A stretch of DNA of 64,000 nt from Macrosoma leucophasiata (Eukaryota; Arthropoda; Insecta; Lepidoptera; Hedylidae): assembly GCA_036365455.1 (NCBI GenBank), contig JAWQUS010000016.1:13725001-13789000 (forward strand), written 5' to 3'. A program made the translations under genes and the position numbers. Below are positions 20,772 to 33,659 of the stretch, piece by piece. The stretch's first letter is position 1, and each line of letters starts with the position of its first letter. The notes under the pieces are model-generated. The model was not told the origin of the DNA. It saw only the letters and a list, made by a program, of their open reading frames with translations, and did no database searches.

Positions 20772-21090
20772 TCTATACAAATAAATAAAATTGGAGTGTC
20801 TGTTTGTAATATAAAAATAACCGCTTTTTACTAAATGAATATGTATGTATACACGGTACATGTACCAAAACAACATTATTTACAATTTTTGTCTGCCTGT
20901 CTGTTTGTTCCCGCTAATCTCGAGAACGGCTGGACCGATTTTGACGAAATTTTCACTGGCAGATAGCTTATGTAATAAGGAGTAACTTCAGCTACTCGTA
21001 CTTTTATACTAGCTGCGCAGACTTCGTCTGGGTACATACTGAACAATCAATCATAAATTCTCACGCGGACGAAGTCGCGGGCACAGCTAG
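20772..21090 (+). mobile_element. Non-autonomous Helitron-like element (Heli-3), complete
   Basis: Begins TCTATACAAATAAATAAAAT and ends GTCGCGGGCACAGCTAG. A precedes and T follows, so it is a complete copy with TC start, CTAG end and A/T target. 319 bp. Confidence 0.75.
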
Positions 21091-21411
21091 TAGTAGTATA
21101 TATATTTAGTCGTAGGCAGAACGAAAGAACAAGAAAAATCATAGTTTTAAACGAGGATAAAACTGTTCCTGTTGGGCGATTGAGACGCAGGTGGTCACTG
21201 CTTTTTAAGTGTTCTATTGTAACTGATCAATTGGCATTTGGAAAATCTTTCTTTGGTTTTCTGGTTTAGTTGGTTAGGTTAAGGTTAATAACTTTAACCT
21301 AACTCAAGCAGGGTGTTATCATCAATATGCATTAGAGGCTTTCCAATGCCATGAAATTTGATTTGTTATGTTGAAAAAAGGCACAAGGTAAAAAATATTT
21401 AATCGGATTTA

Positions 21412-21460
21412 TGTTTTTTTTTATATAATGGAAGTGGCAAACAAGCATGCAGTTCACATT
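21412..21460 (-). repeat. Rep-A 3' fragment
   Basis: Poly(T) then ATGGAAGTGGCAAACAAGCA, the 3' end of Rep-A in minus orientation. It abuts the first unit of the tandem array. Confidence 0.6.
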
Positions 21461-21465
21461 AATAG

Positions 21466-23300
21466 AAGCTCTCGAAACCTGATGCAAAATGAGTATAAGT
21501 GAAGTATAGACATGTCGATAGCGTAATGAATGGCCCATCTCCGGATCGAGCGCCGGAAGCGGTGACCGCTCGCCACAGCCCCGTATTTTCCGGCACAGAG
21601 GCATGACACCTAAGGCCTCAGGAGTGGTAACGCATCTGCATTTTGACCTTGGTCTTTGGGTAGGTGTTTATAGACTGCAGTCATCACTTAACATCAATGT
21701 GAACTGCACGCTTGCTTACCACATCCATTAAATAAAAAAAAAAACAGCCTTTTAGCATGTCAGCTCTTTTTAGTCCAGATTTCTATAATACTGGTTTAAG
21801 TTTTGTGATACAAATTTTTAGGTTAGTGATTTCTATTTGTGTATTGCCTGGGCTGCTTAGCAGTAGGAAATACACATATTGACAGATTTGATTGAAATTT
21901 ACTTTTTTAAAACTTGTCAGACTCTATGTGGAAAGCCGTAGTAAGGACGATACGTTGATAGTGTGCAGCAAGCGCCGGAAGCAGTGGTCGCTGTATTTAG
22001 ACTTCTGTCAGGTATTTTTAGTTCATAAAAGATTCTGTAAGGTACTTTTTGACTATTCTGCTACGATTTCAGGTCAAAATAGGCTGTCAGTCTATATGTC
22101 TATAAAATAACATATATTAGGTATAAGACAAGTGTATTTATCTAAAGATCTTACTTAACTTAGTCAAAGTATGATTGATTTAAGTTAGTTGGATTGGATT
22201 TTACTACTTCATGTTTTAATATTTAAGTGTTTGTGTTGACGTTAATAGAAGCTACTGTACCGATTTCATGATTTTTTTTATTTAAGTTACATATGAAACG
22301 TTTCGTAAACTTAAGTTTACGAAATTGATACAAAATTAGCATAGATGACGTACGGAGATGTCGATAGTCGAATAAATAGGTCATCTTCAGGTGAAACGAG
22401 TGCCGAACGTGGTGGCCTGTCGCTTAGCCTTTAGATTTCCGGATATGTGTTATCTTGGTCTAAGTTTAGTGGTGGTACCACTAAAATTTGATGAAAAAAT
22501 TACCAAAGTCCGTAGTTTACAAGACATTTTTTTATTTAGAAGCTTGTACTTTATCTGATTTAAGTACATACTATTTATTTGATCCTAATATCATCATTCA
22601 AAATCATCATAATATCATCATTCTAAAACTACTAACTGTACCTATTCAACGGGTGCGATACGGGACTTCGAAAAACTGTTTAAGAATAATATTTTCAGCT
22701 CACCATAAATATCCTAAGAAAATTTATACAACATGAGTATAGGCGTAAAGACACGTCGATAGTGGAATGAATGGCCCATCTCCGGGTGCAGCGAGCGCCG
22801 GAAGCGGGGGCCGCTCGCCGCAGCCTTTTAGGACGTCAGCTCTTTTTACCCGGATTTCTGTAATGTTGGTCTAAGTTTTGTGGTATAAAATTTAAAGTCT
22901 TAGTCAAAAGCCCGTGGTATTTAGGTTTCATTTTCTTCAATTTAAACCAGCTAAAAGCATATTTATTCCCTTATATATTCCGTATACATTGACCTCTTCA
23001 TAAAAAAAAATTTTTTTTTACTTTTCCTCATATTTTATGCTTGTGTTAGCTATGGTTAAAAAATAAGTACAGTGTGCTTTTCTTTTCAAATATTTGTCAG
23101 GATAATATTTTCAAGATTAAAAAAATACTCGTATAAAACGAGTGTAGGCGACATATTATTATAGAAATGTTGATAAGATGAATCCATTTCCAGGTGCAGC
23201 GTGTGCCGGAAGTTGTGATCACTAGCCACAGCCCTTTTGGTTCGTCAGCACTTTTTATTCGTAGTTCAAATTTATGTCAAGTCTAAGTTTTTTTCACTTT
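21466..23300 (+). repeat. Tandem array of ~405-bp units (Rep-D), at least five
   Basis: A conserved core (GTCGATAGTGGAATGAATGG, then GCGCCGGAAGCGG, then CGTCAGCTCTTTTTA and GGTCTAAGTTTTGTGGT) recurs with divergence at about 21509, 21943, 22344, 22751 and 23158. The last three intervals are 401-407 bp. The first unit is interrupted by a Rep-A insertion. The second lacks about 22 bp in the core. This is a satellite-like local array, not a coding region. Confidence 0.7.
21581..21743 (+). repeat. Rep-A insertion inside a tandem unit, with ACAGCC duplication
   Basis: 5'-truncated Rep-A (from TTCCGGCACAGAGGCATGAC to a poly(A) run) flanked by ACAGCC at 21575-21580 and 21744-21749. Removing it rejoins the tandem-unit core (CAGCC followed by TTTTAG). 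This shows the family moves as a poly(A)-tailed retroposon in this orientation. Confidence 0.75.
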
Positions 23301-23661
23301 ATTTTTTTTTTTTTTGTAGAAGGCCTTATTATTCATATTACGTTGCGTATTTTGATAGCTTTGACTAACTAAGGCGATTGGGTGTGCAATTAAAACAATT
23401 CCAATTTAACTTTTTTAAAACCAAATTGTGCAACGTTAGTGTTTATTTAGGATTCTTGTAATTTGATGACAAAACGTGTTGAAGGTCTGTTAAAAATGTT
23501 TATGCTTAAAACTGGCTACAAAACCGACAAAATGTACCTGTCTTTGTTTGAAAAAAAATGTACTTCTTTAGCGAAATAATCCAATATACCAAAAATAAAA
23601 AAAAGTTCAGCCACTAACTTCAAACTGTTACTTTTATCTAGGTACATATTTAGCAACTTAC

Positions 23662-23937
23662 TTTTTTATGTAGGTAATGGAAGTGGCAAACAGTCATGCA
23701 GTTCACATTGATGTTAAGTGATGACTGCAGCCTATAGACACCCACACAAAGACCAAGGTCAAAATGCAGATGTGTTACTACCCCTGAGGCCTAAGGTGTT
23801 ATGCATCTGTGCCGGAAATTACAGAGCCGTACATTACCACCTGTGCTGAACACTACCATTTAGCGGCAAGTACCTTAGGTAATGCGGTGGTGCCTACGCC
23901 CGCGGGCTCCGTCACTGGAGCTCTACAACCAGTAAAA
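23662..23937 (-). repeat. Rep-A, near full length
   Basis: Minus orientation from the poly(T) end to GTCACTGGAGCTCTACAACC. All consensus blocks are present, including CACTACCATTTAGCGGCAAG. Confidence 0.85.
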
Positions 23938-24391
23938 TACTATACTTCAGACTACACTATTACTACAAATTAAAAAAATCTGCTACCATTAGACCACCGA
24001 TATTTGAAGTTGATTATCACGTTATTTCTTGAATTAATCAAAATCTCAAAGTCAATTAACTTGAGAGGTTCCCTTAAGAAATATTAATTAAATTTTCTTT
24101 CACTGTGCACCTACTCTACCCTCACTTGCATGGTCAATATACTGAGGGTCTAAAGCAATGAGGGCTTCGCGACCTTAATAAACACCCAAACGCAATGTCG
24201 CCGGAACGAGAATGCTGCGTGGCGTTACGTTATTAGACCTTGTGTACAAGCAGACTGTAATAGAAAACATGGGTAAGATATAGTGTGGAGGCATAAGAAA
24301 TGACGTCACTGTCGGCATACCATGTAAATTTATGTTCAGGGGTATGAGCAGAGATTTACAATTTTACAGTCAGTCAACGAATAAAAATGTT

Positions 24392-24655
24392 ATTTTTTAA
24401 TGTAATGGCATGTACTTCACATTGATGTTAAGTGATGACTGCAGCTTACAGACACCCTCACAAAGACCAGAGGTCAAATGCAGATGCGTTGCCACTCCTG
24501 AGGCCTAAGGTGTTATGCTTCTGTGTCGGAAGTTACAGGGCCGTACATTACCACTATTTGACATTGAACACTACCATTTAGCGGCAAGTATAAAGTAAGG
24601 TAGTGCGGTGGTACCTACGCCCGTGAGCACCGTCACTGGATTTCTACCACTACTA
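24392..24655 (-). repeat. Rep-A, near full length
   Basis: Minus orientation; contains GATGTTAAGTGATGACTGCA, GCAGATGCGTTGCCACTCC and TTAGCGGCAAG. Its poly(T) end is interrupted (TATTTTTTAATG). Confidence 0.85.
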
Positions 24656-26303
24656 AAAAAAAATATTTTTTTATTTCCTGTTTATTTAAATATTGTTTGT
24701 TTAATCAAGCAAATTTCTAAATTTCGTTTTGTTATTTTACATTAGATACCCTACTTCATAGTCATTGAATAATCTACATCTTCAAAGAAAATGTCGAATT
24801 CTGTCTCATTTTCCACTTCCACGTGTAACATTACACATTACTTGTTCGCTGTTTGCCAGTACTTCTTGTTATGAGATTTTTATTATAGAAATCCTCATAT
24901 AGAATACAACGGTAAACGTATTAATTTATTATTTCCATAATATTGTGCTATGAAGAGCCTAAAGCTAAGTTAAGGCTTACTTATATTAAAGTGAAGACTT
25001 ATTTACTTTCGTTGAAAGTCGACGAAACGAAAAAAAGGCAGTAAAAAGACACTGACACATAAATTCATAAGATTTAACGTGAGAGAAAATTATATAGAAA
25101 GCATTATGCATTATGAAAACTTTTGAAGGTTTCACTTCTACCACTATTTAGTTGCACACATGTTTTTTTACCAGTTTCAAGTTAAAATTAAATAAAAATA
25201 TGCACACCATCTCCAAGTATATATTTTTTGTGTAGGTAGGCTAATTTTCAAACTCTACAAAAAGTGACTTTTGAAGCAAATTTGCCTTAACAAATGAACA
25301 GATATACAATGTAATCCAATGCGTGTAATCCAATAAGCGTTCGGTTTTTCCGGTGTATATTATAATAATAATGGCAACCCATTATACGTCCCACTGCTGG
25401 GCACGAGTCTCTCCCCTTTTTGGAACTAGGTTTTCCGGTATGGCAGCCAAAAAATTTGGGACACTAAAAAACTGGGCTTAAAAACACCATTAGCAAATCG
25501 TTAATGTGCCTAACTTTACAAGTATCTGCCTATACTCTCGGGGAAATAAAGCGTGCAGTTATACTTTTTAATATTTTTAACTTAACAACATTACACCGTT
25601 AATTTCACTTTAGCAGTGCAATTAATTGTAACAGAACCTCAACATTGTTACTATGAGGTAATTTTGCGAACATGTTAAAAATATGACGTCATTATTTCTC
25701 CTGTTTCAACTCGAAGTACTGGGGTTACCCAAGAAGAAGCGTAATTTCACTGGGAATAGCTTATTATACTGTTGAAAAATCACGAGCGCTTCCTGAAGTA
25801 TATAGAACACTCTAGGAAGCTGCATGAATATTTAAAATAAGAACTACTAGTTCGACGTTATAAAGGGAACTTGTGACGAATAGATTTTATGATTCGTAAG
25901 AATGTTATGATACGACTAATTGTGTTATTTTTGGCTAGGTACGTAAATTGTCATTATGATTTGTTTCCATGATGACAGAAATTGGCAATTTAGCGGGAAC
26001 TTGAACATTCTAGAAATGCGCTACGTTTCTTAGAAAGTTGAAAAAACCAACGCTTGTGGTTGTTGGAAAAAACCAACGACCAAATTTAATGTTGGATGTT
26101 TAAAATTATTTTTATCAATAAAATAACTGTTTTCTATTTACACCCGAAACTACTTCAAGATAATTGCCGTACGAAATGTTTGTTTAAAGTCAACCCTATT
26201 TCTATATTCATTGTATTTAAGTTCGCAACGTACTTCACGATAGACTTTTTTCTCACACGCCTCACTACGAATAAGAACGTCCTCTCAAATATCGGTAGGT
26301 ACG
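24656..26303. other. Unassigned AT-rich stretch
   Basis: No gene seen. About 25375-25440 carries a short TCCCACTGCTGGGCACGAGT phrase typical of Rep-F. The remainder is unassigned. Confidence 0.45.
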
Positions 26304-26360
26304 CGTCTTAATAAAGTCTTTATAAAGATAACGTCTTAATAACTCTCTATAAAGATAATG
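26304..26360 (+). repeat. Short tandem duplication (~28 bp, two units)
   Basis: CGTCTTAATAAAGTCTTTAT and CGTCTTAATAACTCTCTATA are consecutive diverged units, each ending AAAGATAA. It lies immediately before a Rep-A copy. Confidence 0.5.
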
Positions 26361-26651
26361 TTTTAGCTCCAGTGATGGAGCTCGCGGGCGTAGGCACCAC
26401 CGCGTTACCTAATATACTTGCCGCTAAATGGTAGTGTTCAGCACTGTCGTGTTCCAGTCAGGTGGTAATGTACGGCCCTGTAATTTCCGGCACGCAGGCA
26501 TAACACCTTAGGCCTCAGGAGTGGTAACGCATCTGCATTTTGACCTCTGGTCTTTGTGTAACTGTCTATAGGCTGCATTCATCACTTAACATCAATGTAA
26601 GCTGCATGCTTGTTTTCCACTTATATTAAATACATAAAAAGAAAAAAAAAA
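26361..26651 (+). repeat. Rep-A, near full length, poly(A) at right
   Basis: Starts AGCTCCAGTGATGGAGCTCG, passes TTGCCGCTAAATGGTAGTG, and ends TACATAAAAAGAAAAAAAAA. Confidence 0.87.
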
Positions 26652-27328
26652 CGCTATTATCGAGAATCTAATGCCGAATCAGACAATTGTTGATCTATTC
26701 GTAAATAATTTAAACGTTTGTTTTTGAAAAAAGAAAAAAATAAACCCTACATTCTGCAGGTCAATTTTCCATGTTACGATAATTGTAAACATAACAACAT
26801 CAACGAATCTAACTATCCGAATAAATCCAGTGAAGAGCTGAGACTGTTAATTACTAAACAATTTATCTAGTTACCCCAACATTCTATTAAAGTTTCATTC
26901 TTAACAACCTGTAATAAAATACCAAGTTTAGTAGCCTAAATTTTCCAAACTAGATAAAAGTTTTAAGTAAATAGGATTCTTAACAGAAGTAATAGACTAG
27001 TGTGGTAGTAATTAAGGGCAGCAAGTAAATGTTTCTTGTATTCCTATTTTAGTGCTACGTAAATTAACTTTTATTTCCCATTAAAGACTGCAAGTCTTAG
27101 TTTTTATTTGCATTTCTGAGCTATACTTACCGTAACTTCATTCCTGTATTCCCCGAAAGGGTGGCCGTTGAAAAATACAAACATTACTTTTGACAATGTA
27201 TTTTTTTTAAGCATTTATTAGCCTGTTACGATTTTCAGAGTGTCGTGTTATAGTTGAAGAATCTTTCGGTATTCATCGGCCACATTGATTAGCTACAAAA
27301 TGTGTCACTGTGAATATATATTTTTTAA

Positions 27329-27388
27329 TTTAGCGGCAAGTACATTAGGTAATGCGGTGGTGCCTGCTCCCGCGAGCTCCGTCACTTA
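27329..27388 (-). repeat. Rep-A 5'-end fragment
   Basis: Only the block from TTTAGCGGCAAG to GAGCTCCGTCACTTA, minus orientation. Confidence 0.6.
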
Positions 27389-27635
27389 CGTTAAAACTTA
27401 CTTTACTCCGCTGGGTATTGTACTCGAAATCTCAGAGACTTTACTCGTATATCATTGCAGTTAGAGATTAATTAACATGTTAATAAATAAATCTTTATTT
27501 CATAATACTTAGTACTCGTATAATTTTACAAAATACAGGCTACAAAAATTAATCATCTGTTGGTTGGAAACACTACCGAATTATCTAAATTCTCTATCAT
27601 CAAATGGTAATTTTCAGTTTTATCATGTTCTTATT

Positions 27636-27940
27636 TGATAACTATGTATAGCAGCCATAGAGCAACTCGGCCCACAGGTCGCGGTGAACCGGAGGGGAGT
27701 AGCCATAGCGTTTATTACCGATGCGAAAAAGTCTGTCATTTTTTGCGGGGGGAAATACGTGTGACACACACTCACACTACAATAATCGTTTATTACTACG
27801 AAACTCACACCTTGACTTTCACAAATTACATAAACAATTTCACGTACACATTTAAATATGTACATATTACATATTAATATCCGGGCTAAAGGCATGGGAC
27901 CATTTGGTCTAGTATTTTGACAGAGGGGATAGCCTGCATA
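27636..27940 (-). repeat. Rep-C element, near full length
   Basis: Reverse complement of the 3926-4205 copy. Ends: GGAGGGGAGTAGCCATAG at left, and at right the CAGAGGGGATAGCCTGCATA block. The central CATTTTTTGCGGGGGGAAAT is diagnostic. Confidence 0.7.
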
Positions 27941-28003
27941 TGGCTACTCCCCTCCGGTCCGCCGCGGCTGGTGGCCCGTGTTACTCTATGATTGCAGCGA
28001 AAT
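27937..28003 (+). repeat. Rep-C right-end fragment in opposite orientation
   Basis: ATGGCTACTCCCCTCCGGTC continuing to GTTACTCTATG, joined head to head with the preceding minus-strand copy. Confidence 0.6.
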
Positions 28004-29948
28004 AAAACATCGCAGATCCCTCTGACAAAAACTGACAAAACTAGACAAAAAAACATAGGGAGTAGGAATTGGGGTGGAAATGGGTCTGCAGTATTAATTT
28101 GCCTACGTAAAGTGTAAGCCGATTCGCAAGTGTAAGCACCTTTATTGCATAATAGTTACTTTATGCAATAGTTATTTTATATATTTTTAAATAATAATTA
28201 TATTTATTGATTTTCTAAAAAGCATTGGATAAATAAATACTATTTATCTTAGAAACATACAGCCAAAAAGTGATAGTTGTTAAGATATAACATTTCAAAA
28301 CGTTGCAAGTAGTGAAATGACTCAAAACGGCTTATATAAAATTGCAGCATTTTATGACGTCACAGAGTATACGACACCGGTGAATTGAATGGTGAAATCA
28401 AGAAATGTTAGAATATCTTCGTCAATACCTTCTGTGTTTTTGTGTAACGTTGACATACTAAAAGTTGTTGGAAATTGTATAAAGATTCTAAAAGTGAAAT
28501 TATTTTAATTTTTCATTTAACTTTTATGTCACAATTTTTCAACGTTTTCGTAGGTTTTCGCGAGCTTCATACATTGTAGAAATTAAACTTTCGGATTTTC
28601 TCGCGTATATAACACTTCCAAACTTCTTACACCCGACGTTTCGGTCGATTTCCAGCTACCGTGGTCACGGGCAGACTGTTTTTCGTCATTTTAGAAATCT
28701 GTTTTCTCATACTATAATATGATATTATATAATCCAAGTTTCGTAAATTTTGTACTTTTACATTCCATTTGCTTTCAATATTGTATGATACGATAAAAAG
28801 GACTGATTTTGTACCTAGGACACAACCCTATTGGAAGACATTTTCTTAATTCAAAACGACGTAGGTATTATAAGTAGCCCAGAAACATATATTAAATGAA
28901 AAGGAATAAGGAGTAAATTGAACTGACAATGTATGAAAACATGGGTCTGACATAGGTACAAAATGAGCCGTGTTCAGAATGATATTATGAGTGAAATAGG
29001 CGTGTTTTTATACAACTACAATATTGTAGCACTAACGTCGAGGTGAGGATTATACGTCATATTTATTTCAGCTCCTACTAATAATTCTCTTCGGAAAATT
29101 CTTGCGAAGTAATGCACAACATGTACGTGTTTATGTGTTTATGTTTATGTGTGTGGTAGTAAAGTTCTAGATTATTGCAAATTGTTTTGAGTAAGAGTTA
29201 TATACCTTTCCAAATGTAATTTAAATGAATACTGGAAATCATTAATATTACGCTAAATATACACTATGTTTCACATTGACTTTATCTATTCGTTGTGCAT
29301 TTGAAGTAAATCTCATTTTCATCGTTAACAAATTTAAAGTAATTTATAATGAAAAAGAAAACCAAAAAATTAGACGATTTTAAAAAAAAGTAAATACCTT
29401 ATTTCATTTTAGGTAAATAATAATGAGATCAACTCTTAACCCGACTTGGAGTTCGGATATGTTAGATAAATGCATTTGGCGGGCCATAGCTGCACTTGTT
29501 TAGTCTTCTGTTTGGTGAAACTTGCAGTAAACAAGTTCGACACTCAATCCTTTGTCGGATACTTTTGAAAAGTTCCGTAAGAAGGTCGGGGCTTAAACCG
29601 CAAGTGACAGAGGGGGGGCGAGCCAACCGCAGCGTTCCTCTTCCGTTCTATAACAATGCCGGAGATGAACAATTTATTTTTCATTCCAACCACAAAGATT
29701 TTAAAATGTTGGCACAAGAATTGACCATTTCGCCGAAAATTTGTTTTGGGCTAAGCAGAACTTGAGATAACTTGGTTATGTTTATTTTTCTTTGGCACAA
29801 AAGAAGTCTTGAGTTGAAAGTTTTGGAGAGAAGATTGAGTGAATTCCTTTTGTTAATTTAAAGTGGTGTAAGTTACTAACACTTTCATATTGTGCAACTT
29901 TCACGTATCAAAATGATTGGTATGTTTGAAAGAGTCGTTCGAAATGTA
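28004..29948. other. Mostly unassigned stretch
   Basis: No gene seen. 28620-28680 has ACCCGACGTTTCGGTCGATT and GTGGTCACGGGCAGAC, a phrase I associate with lepidopteran repeats; low certainty. Confidence 0.4.
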
Positions 29949-30217
29949 TTTTATTTTAATGTTTTGTAAGTGGCAAACAAGCATGCAGTTCACATTGATG
30001 TTAAGTGATGACTGCAGCCTATAGACACCCACACAAAGATCAAGGTCAAAATGCAGATGCGTTACCACTCCTGACGCCTAAGGTGTTATGCCCCTGTGCC
30101 AGAAATTACAGGGCCGTACATTACCACCTGACCGGAACACGATAGTGCTGAACACTACCATTTAGCGGCAATTACATTAGGTAATGCGGTGGTGCCTGCG
30201 CCGGCGAGCTCCGTCAC
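29949..30217 (-). repeat. Rep-A, near full length
   Basis: Minus orientation from a T-rich end through GGCAAACAAGCATGCAGTTC to GGCGAGCTCCGTCACAA. Confidence 0.85.
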
Positions 30218-30299
30218 AATTACATTGCAGATGAAACTCCCGAAAATTGAGTTCCCCAAAGATACCTATTAAAAAAAGTATTAATAAATAATAATAAAA

Positions 30300-30395
30300 T
30301 ACGCTTACACTCACAGCCCCACAGTAGGTATAAACTAGTGTCGTGGGTGCCGTTGTACACATACAACACATACACAAACACCGAGTCCCGAAACA
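30300..30395 (-). repeat. Fragment of the 40802-41012 SINE-like repeat
   Basis: TACGCTTACACTCACAGCCC and TTGTACACATACAACACATA match the reverse complement of the 3' half of the repeat at 40802-41012. Confidence 0.6.
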
Positions 30396-30402
30396 AAAGT
30401 CT

Positions 30403-30602
30403 GTCGTCGGTCTGTCTGTCTGTTTGTTCCCGCTAATCTCAGGAATGGCTGGACCGATTTTGACGGGACTTTCACTGGCAGATAGCTTATGTAATAAGGA
30501 GTAACTTAGGCTTCATTTATACTAGCTGCGCCCACGACTTCGTCTGGGTAGATACTGAACAATCATAAATTCCCACGTGGACGAAGTCATGGGCACAGCT
30601 AG
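30403..30602 (+). mobile_element. Helitron-like Heli-3, 5'-truncated
   Basis: Begins in the CTGTCTGTCTG region and ends GGGCACAGCTAG, followed by T. The 3' end is as in the complete copies. Confidence 0.65.
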
Positions 30603-30665
30603 TTATTAATATGTTCGAAGTTAAATGCCTAGGTGGAGAAGTGGTGGTTAGCAAAAAATTGTGCG

Positions 30666-30815
30666 AAGCCTGGGTTTCACCAAGATATTAGTTTAAAGTT
30701 AAAGTTATTGTAACATTTCACAACCTGCTCTTACAGATTTTTTTAAGTTAGAAAAGGATGTGAAATGTTACAATTACTTCAACTTTAACAAATGTCGTGG
30801 TGCAACCCAGGCTTA
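30666..30815. mobile_element. MITE-5 with ~58-bp inverted repeats
   Basis: Left arm AAGCCTGGGTTTCACCAAGA... and the inverse ...GTGGTGCAACCCAGGCTTA match with few differences through ATTGTAACATTTCACA. Only about 30 bp separate the arms, so almost the whole element is a hairpin. A diverged relative lies at 1659-1761. Confidence 0.75.
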
Positions 30816-30819
30816 GTAA

Positions 30820-31420
30820 CAAATAAAATCTATGAATGTATGAAACAAACAACAGACTTTTTTTTATCTGACGCCAACAAACAGTGCCCTCCAAATAACA
30901 ATATTCCATACCCAAATTGTCTCCGTGAAACTCTTCATTACATAAGCCTTTCCACCTTTTATTCGGCGACACTTTCAAAGTATTCAAAAGTGTTTTATTG
31001 CTCGACGCACTTACGCTCGAAGTATTCCCGAATAAATACTAAAGAGCACAGCGATCCTTTTTTTTCTTGAAAGACGTTTCTCACTTATTCTTTCGGGGTT
31101 ATACCGTCACTAGAGGAGGCCGCACCGAGCTCATCATTTGCATCCAAATAGCTCCTATAAATTCGCTACCCGAATTTTCACCATTCTCCTCGCTCCTTGG
31201 GAGCAATTAAATACTTTTTTCTCGCGCTTCGGGCCGCGTACTCGATTTTCCGGTGTGAATAAATTCAGCCCAGATTGCAGTCAGCGCCGGCTAGCTTCAT
31301 TAGGTAAATTATTTCCGACACATTTCGTAATACGCTCCAAATTAAATTCTGCACTTACATACGAGTCACAGTGGATGCATTTTTCATTGATTGAATTTGA
31401 TTTCTTTATCTGAACCAAAT
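30820..31420. other. Unique, GC-richer block, unassigned
   Basis: Less AT-rich than its surroundings and sharing nothing with the repeats in this window (e.g. around 31110-31330). Open frames on the plus strand have no recognisable motif. It could be conserved non-coding sequence or an untranslated exon; not shown. Confidence 0.3.
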
Positions 31421-31807
31421 TCGAGTTTGCAGTTTATTACGAAGTTACGTTTTACACTCGTATCTACAAATAATATTATTATGATAGTACCTATTATTAA
31501 TAAATGTCACTGTAATTGCATAGCAATCTATATCAAAACATGTTATACTTCCCGTCCCCTGAACCCAAGTAAGTCATTCTCAGATCTTTTGTGATTTCAA
31601 CATTTTTAATTTTTCGTCACAAATTCGTCGACATTCTCATTATTATAATTTAACAATTTTTCGCAATCCTAGCAGCCTATTTGCTTTTATTCCCAATGGC
31701 CACACGTCTTATATCGAGTACAGGAAAGCATTGCTGTAAACTAGATTTTTTTAGCTACCCAAAAGTGTTTATGATCCAAATTAACCAAAAGCGCTGCCCA
31801 AAAGCCC

Positions 31808-31852
31808 AAAATCACTATTCCACGCGAACAAAGTCGCGGGCACAGCTAGTAA
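31808..31852 (+). mobile_element. Heli-3-type 3' end fragment
   Basis: AGTCGCGGGCACAGCTAG followed by T; only the end of the element is recognisable. Confidence 0.5.
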
Positions 31853-32494
31853 TTAAATAAAACAAACGTCAATATCTTTTAAAAACTGTGTTGCACAATA
31901 AGTTTAAACTTAAAAGAAACTGGACATTTTAGTGGATATTACCATGATCAATTATAAAAATTTAGATCACTGATTTCATAAAACGGATCTGGATCTAGTT
32001 TTATACGTAATGGACTTGTGCTATTAATTCATCGATTACCTGTGAACTCATCCGTATAATGCGTAAAATGTTGAATTGAAACACAATATACTTAAGAAAT
32101 TATTTGTTGTTCTACACCAAAATAATTTGTCGTTTAATATATTGAAATGAATTTGACCACAAATGATGATTCTGGCTGACTTTTATCTCATCTACGATCG
32201 GGGAACCCAATAATCGAATTATTTTCTATCGCCAACTGGATTCTTGCTGCGGTGGGCTGAGTCCAGGTTGCGACGCGATTCAATGGCTTGGAAATGATAA
32301 GCTTTCAACATTTCTCGCCTTTATGTATTTCAGTTATAGCTAGATATGAGGTATGAAAGCTAGAAGATATAAGGTATAATATTAACACAAAATTGAACAT
32401 CCATTTTTCTCTTCTTATTTCTTTCATAACGAAAAAAGTAACAGGTGAATTCGTTCATAAAAGTGTGGTAGAGCTCGTTGTATTAAATCTTTTC

Positions 32495-32757
32495 ACTATT
32501 GACTGCGTATAAAGTGCAAATTCAGTAAATGCAATCCAGATGTCGTGTTAATCTCATTTCGCATGAGTAAATTACAAGATCGAAGCGCCGACGTTGGCGC
32601 GAAGCCAAATGGTCGGTCGCATCAGCAACCGCGATTCGCGTCCGATAAATTCTTTCACTTCTCACTGCATGGAACACTTCCCCTAGTTTTTGAAGCGGCT
32701 AATAGAATATCGCAGCTACAAATAATGCGCGCTCAACTTAGTTGATAAGTGATAATC
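32495..32757 (+). repeat. Local duplication, copy 1
   Basis: GC-rich block with CATTTCGCATGAGTAAATTA, GCGCGAAGCCAAATGGTCGG and CGCGATTCGCGTCCGATAAA. It is nearly identical to 34268-34547 over ~230 bp. A 66-codon open frame spans it in both copies, but almost all base differences change the residue, so it is unlikely to be coding. Confidence 0.75.
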
Positions 32758-33029
32758 GCATCGTGATAGCTGCGGTTCTATTTAAAGTAATATTTTCCTC
32801 CAGCTGCGGTTTCTGTATTGAATATCTTAAAAATCATACCAATAATCCACCTTACATATATATTGCTCAAAGAGCTTGATGATAAGGCATAATATACGAG
32901 TACATGCAAATAATAAATAAATAAATAAACATATTTTGTATACATGCAAATGCTCACGATTCAACAAATATGGTTATAGCTTTTCCTTGATTTTCTATGC
33001 CGTCAGTAGTTAAAAAAAATACTATTGTC

Positions 33030-33659
33030 CTTTTTAGGGTTCCGTACCTTAAAAGGAAAAAGGAACCCTTATAGGATCACTCGTGCGTCTGTCTGTCTGT
33101 CCGTCTGTCACAGCCAATTTGCTCCGAAACTACTCGACCGATTGAGTTGAAATTTGATGAATATATGTAAATTGGTGACCCAAAGATGAACACGTCAAGT
33201 AAAATAATAAATCTTAAACAGGGGGCCACTTTCGGGGGATAAATCAGAAAATTAAAAAAAAGTCGTAAACTGTGTCGTGTGATATCAAATGAAAGAGGTT
33301 GTTGTCAGCATCTCAGATATAAATAGATATATTTTTTTTAATAATTTTTGCATAAACAAATTTGAAGTTATTTAAGAAAAACGACGAATATTGACCATTC
33401 CCCCCCCTATCTCCGAAACAACTGAACTTAAAATTTTGAAAAAAATGTGGAAAATAGTTTTTTGCCTATAGATTACCGGAAAACCTATAAAAAGTTTGAG
33501 TATTCAAATTAAATCGAAAATTCTTAATAATATAACCCCCCCTGCCGGTACCACCGTAACCGCTATGTCCCTGCATTTTAAATCTGTAATATTTTCGAAA
33601 ATGTTTATTTAAATTACGGAACCCTCACCACGCGAGTCGAACTCGCACTTGTCCGGTTT
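33030..33659 (+). repeat. Rep-E element, ~630 bp
   Basis: Bounded by TTTTTAGGGTTCCGTACC at left and CGCACTTGTCCGGTTTTT at right. The same ends, inverted, bound 42040-42640. It contains GTCTGTCTGTCTGTCCGTCT and GACCGATTGAGTTGAAATTT. Non-coding; class unknown. Confidence 0.6.
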
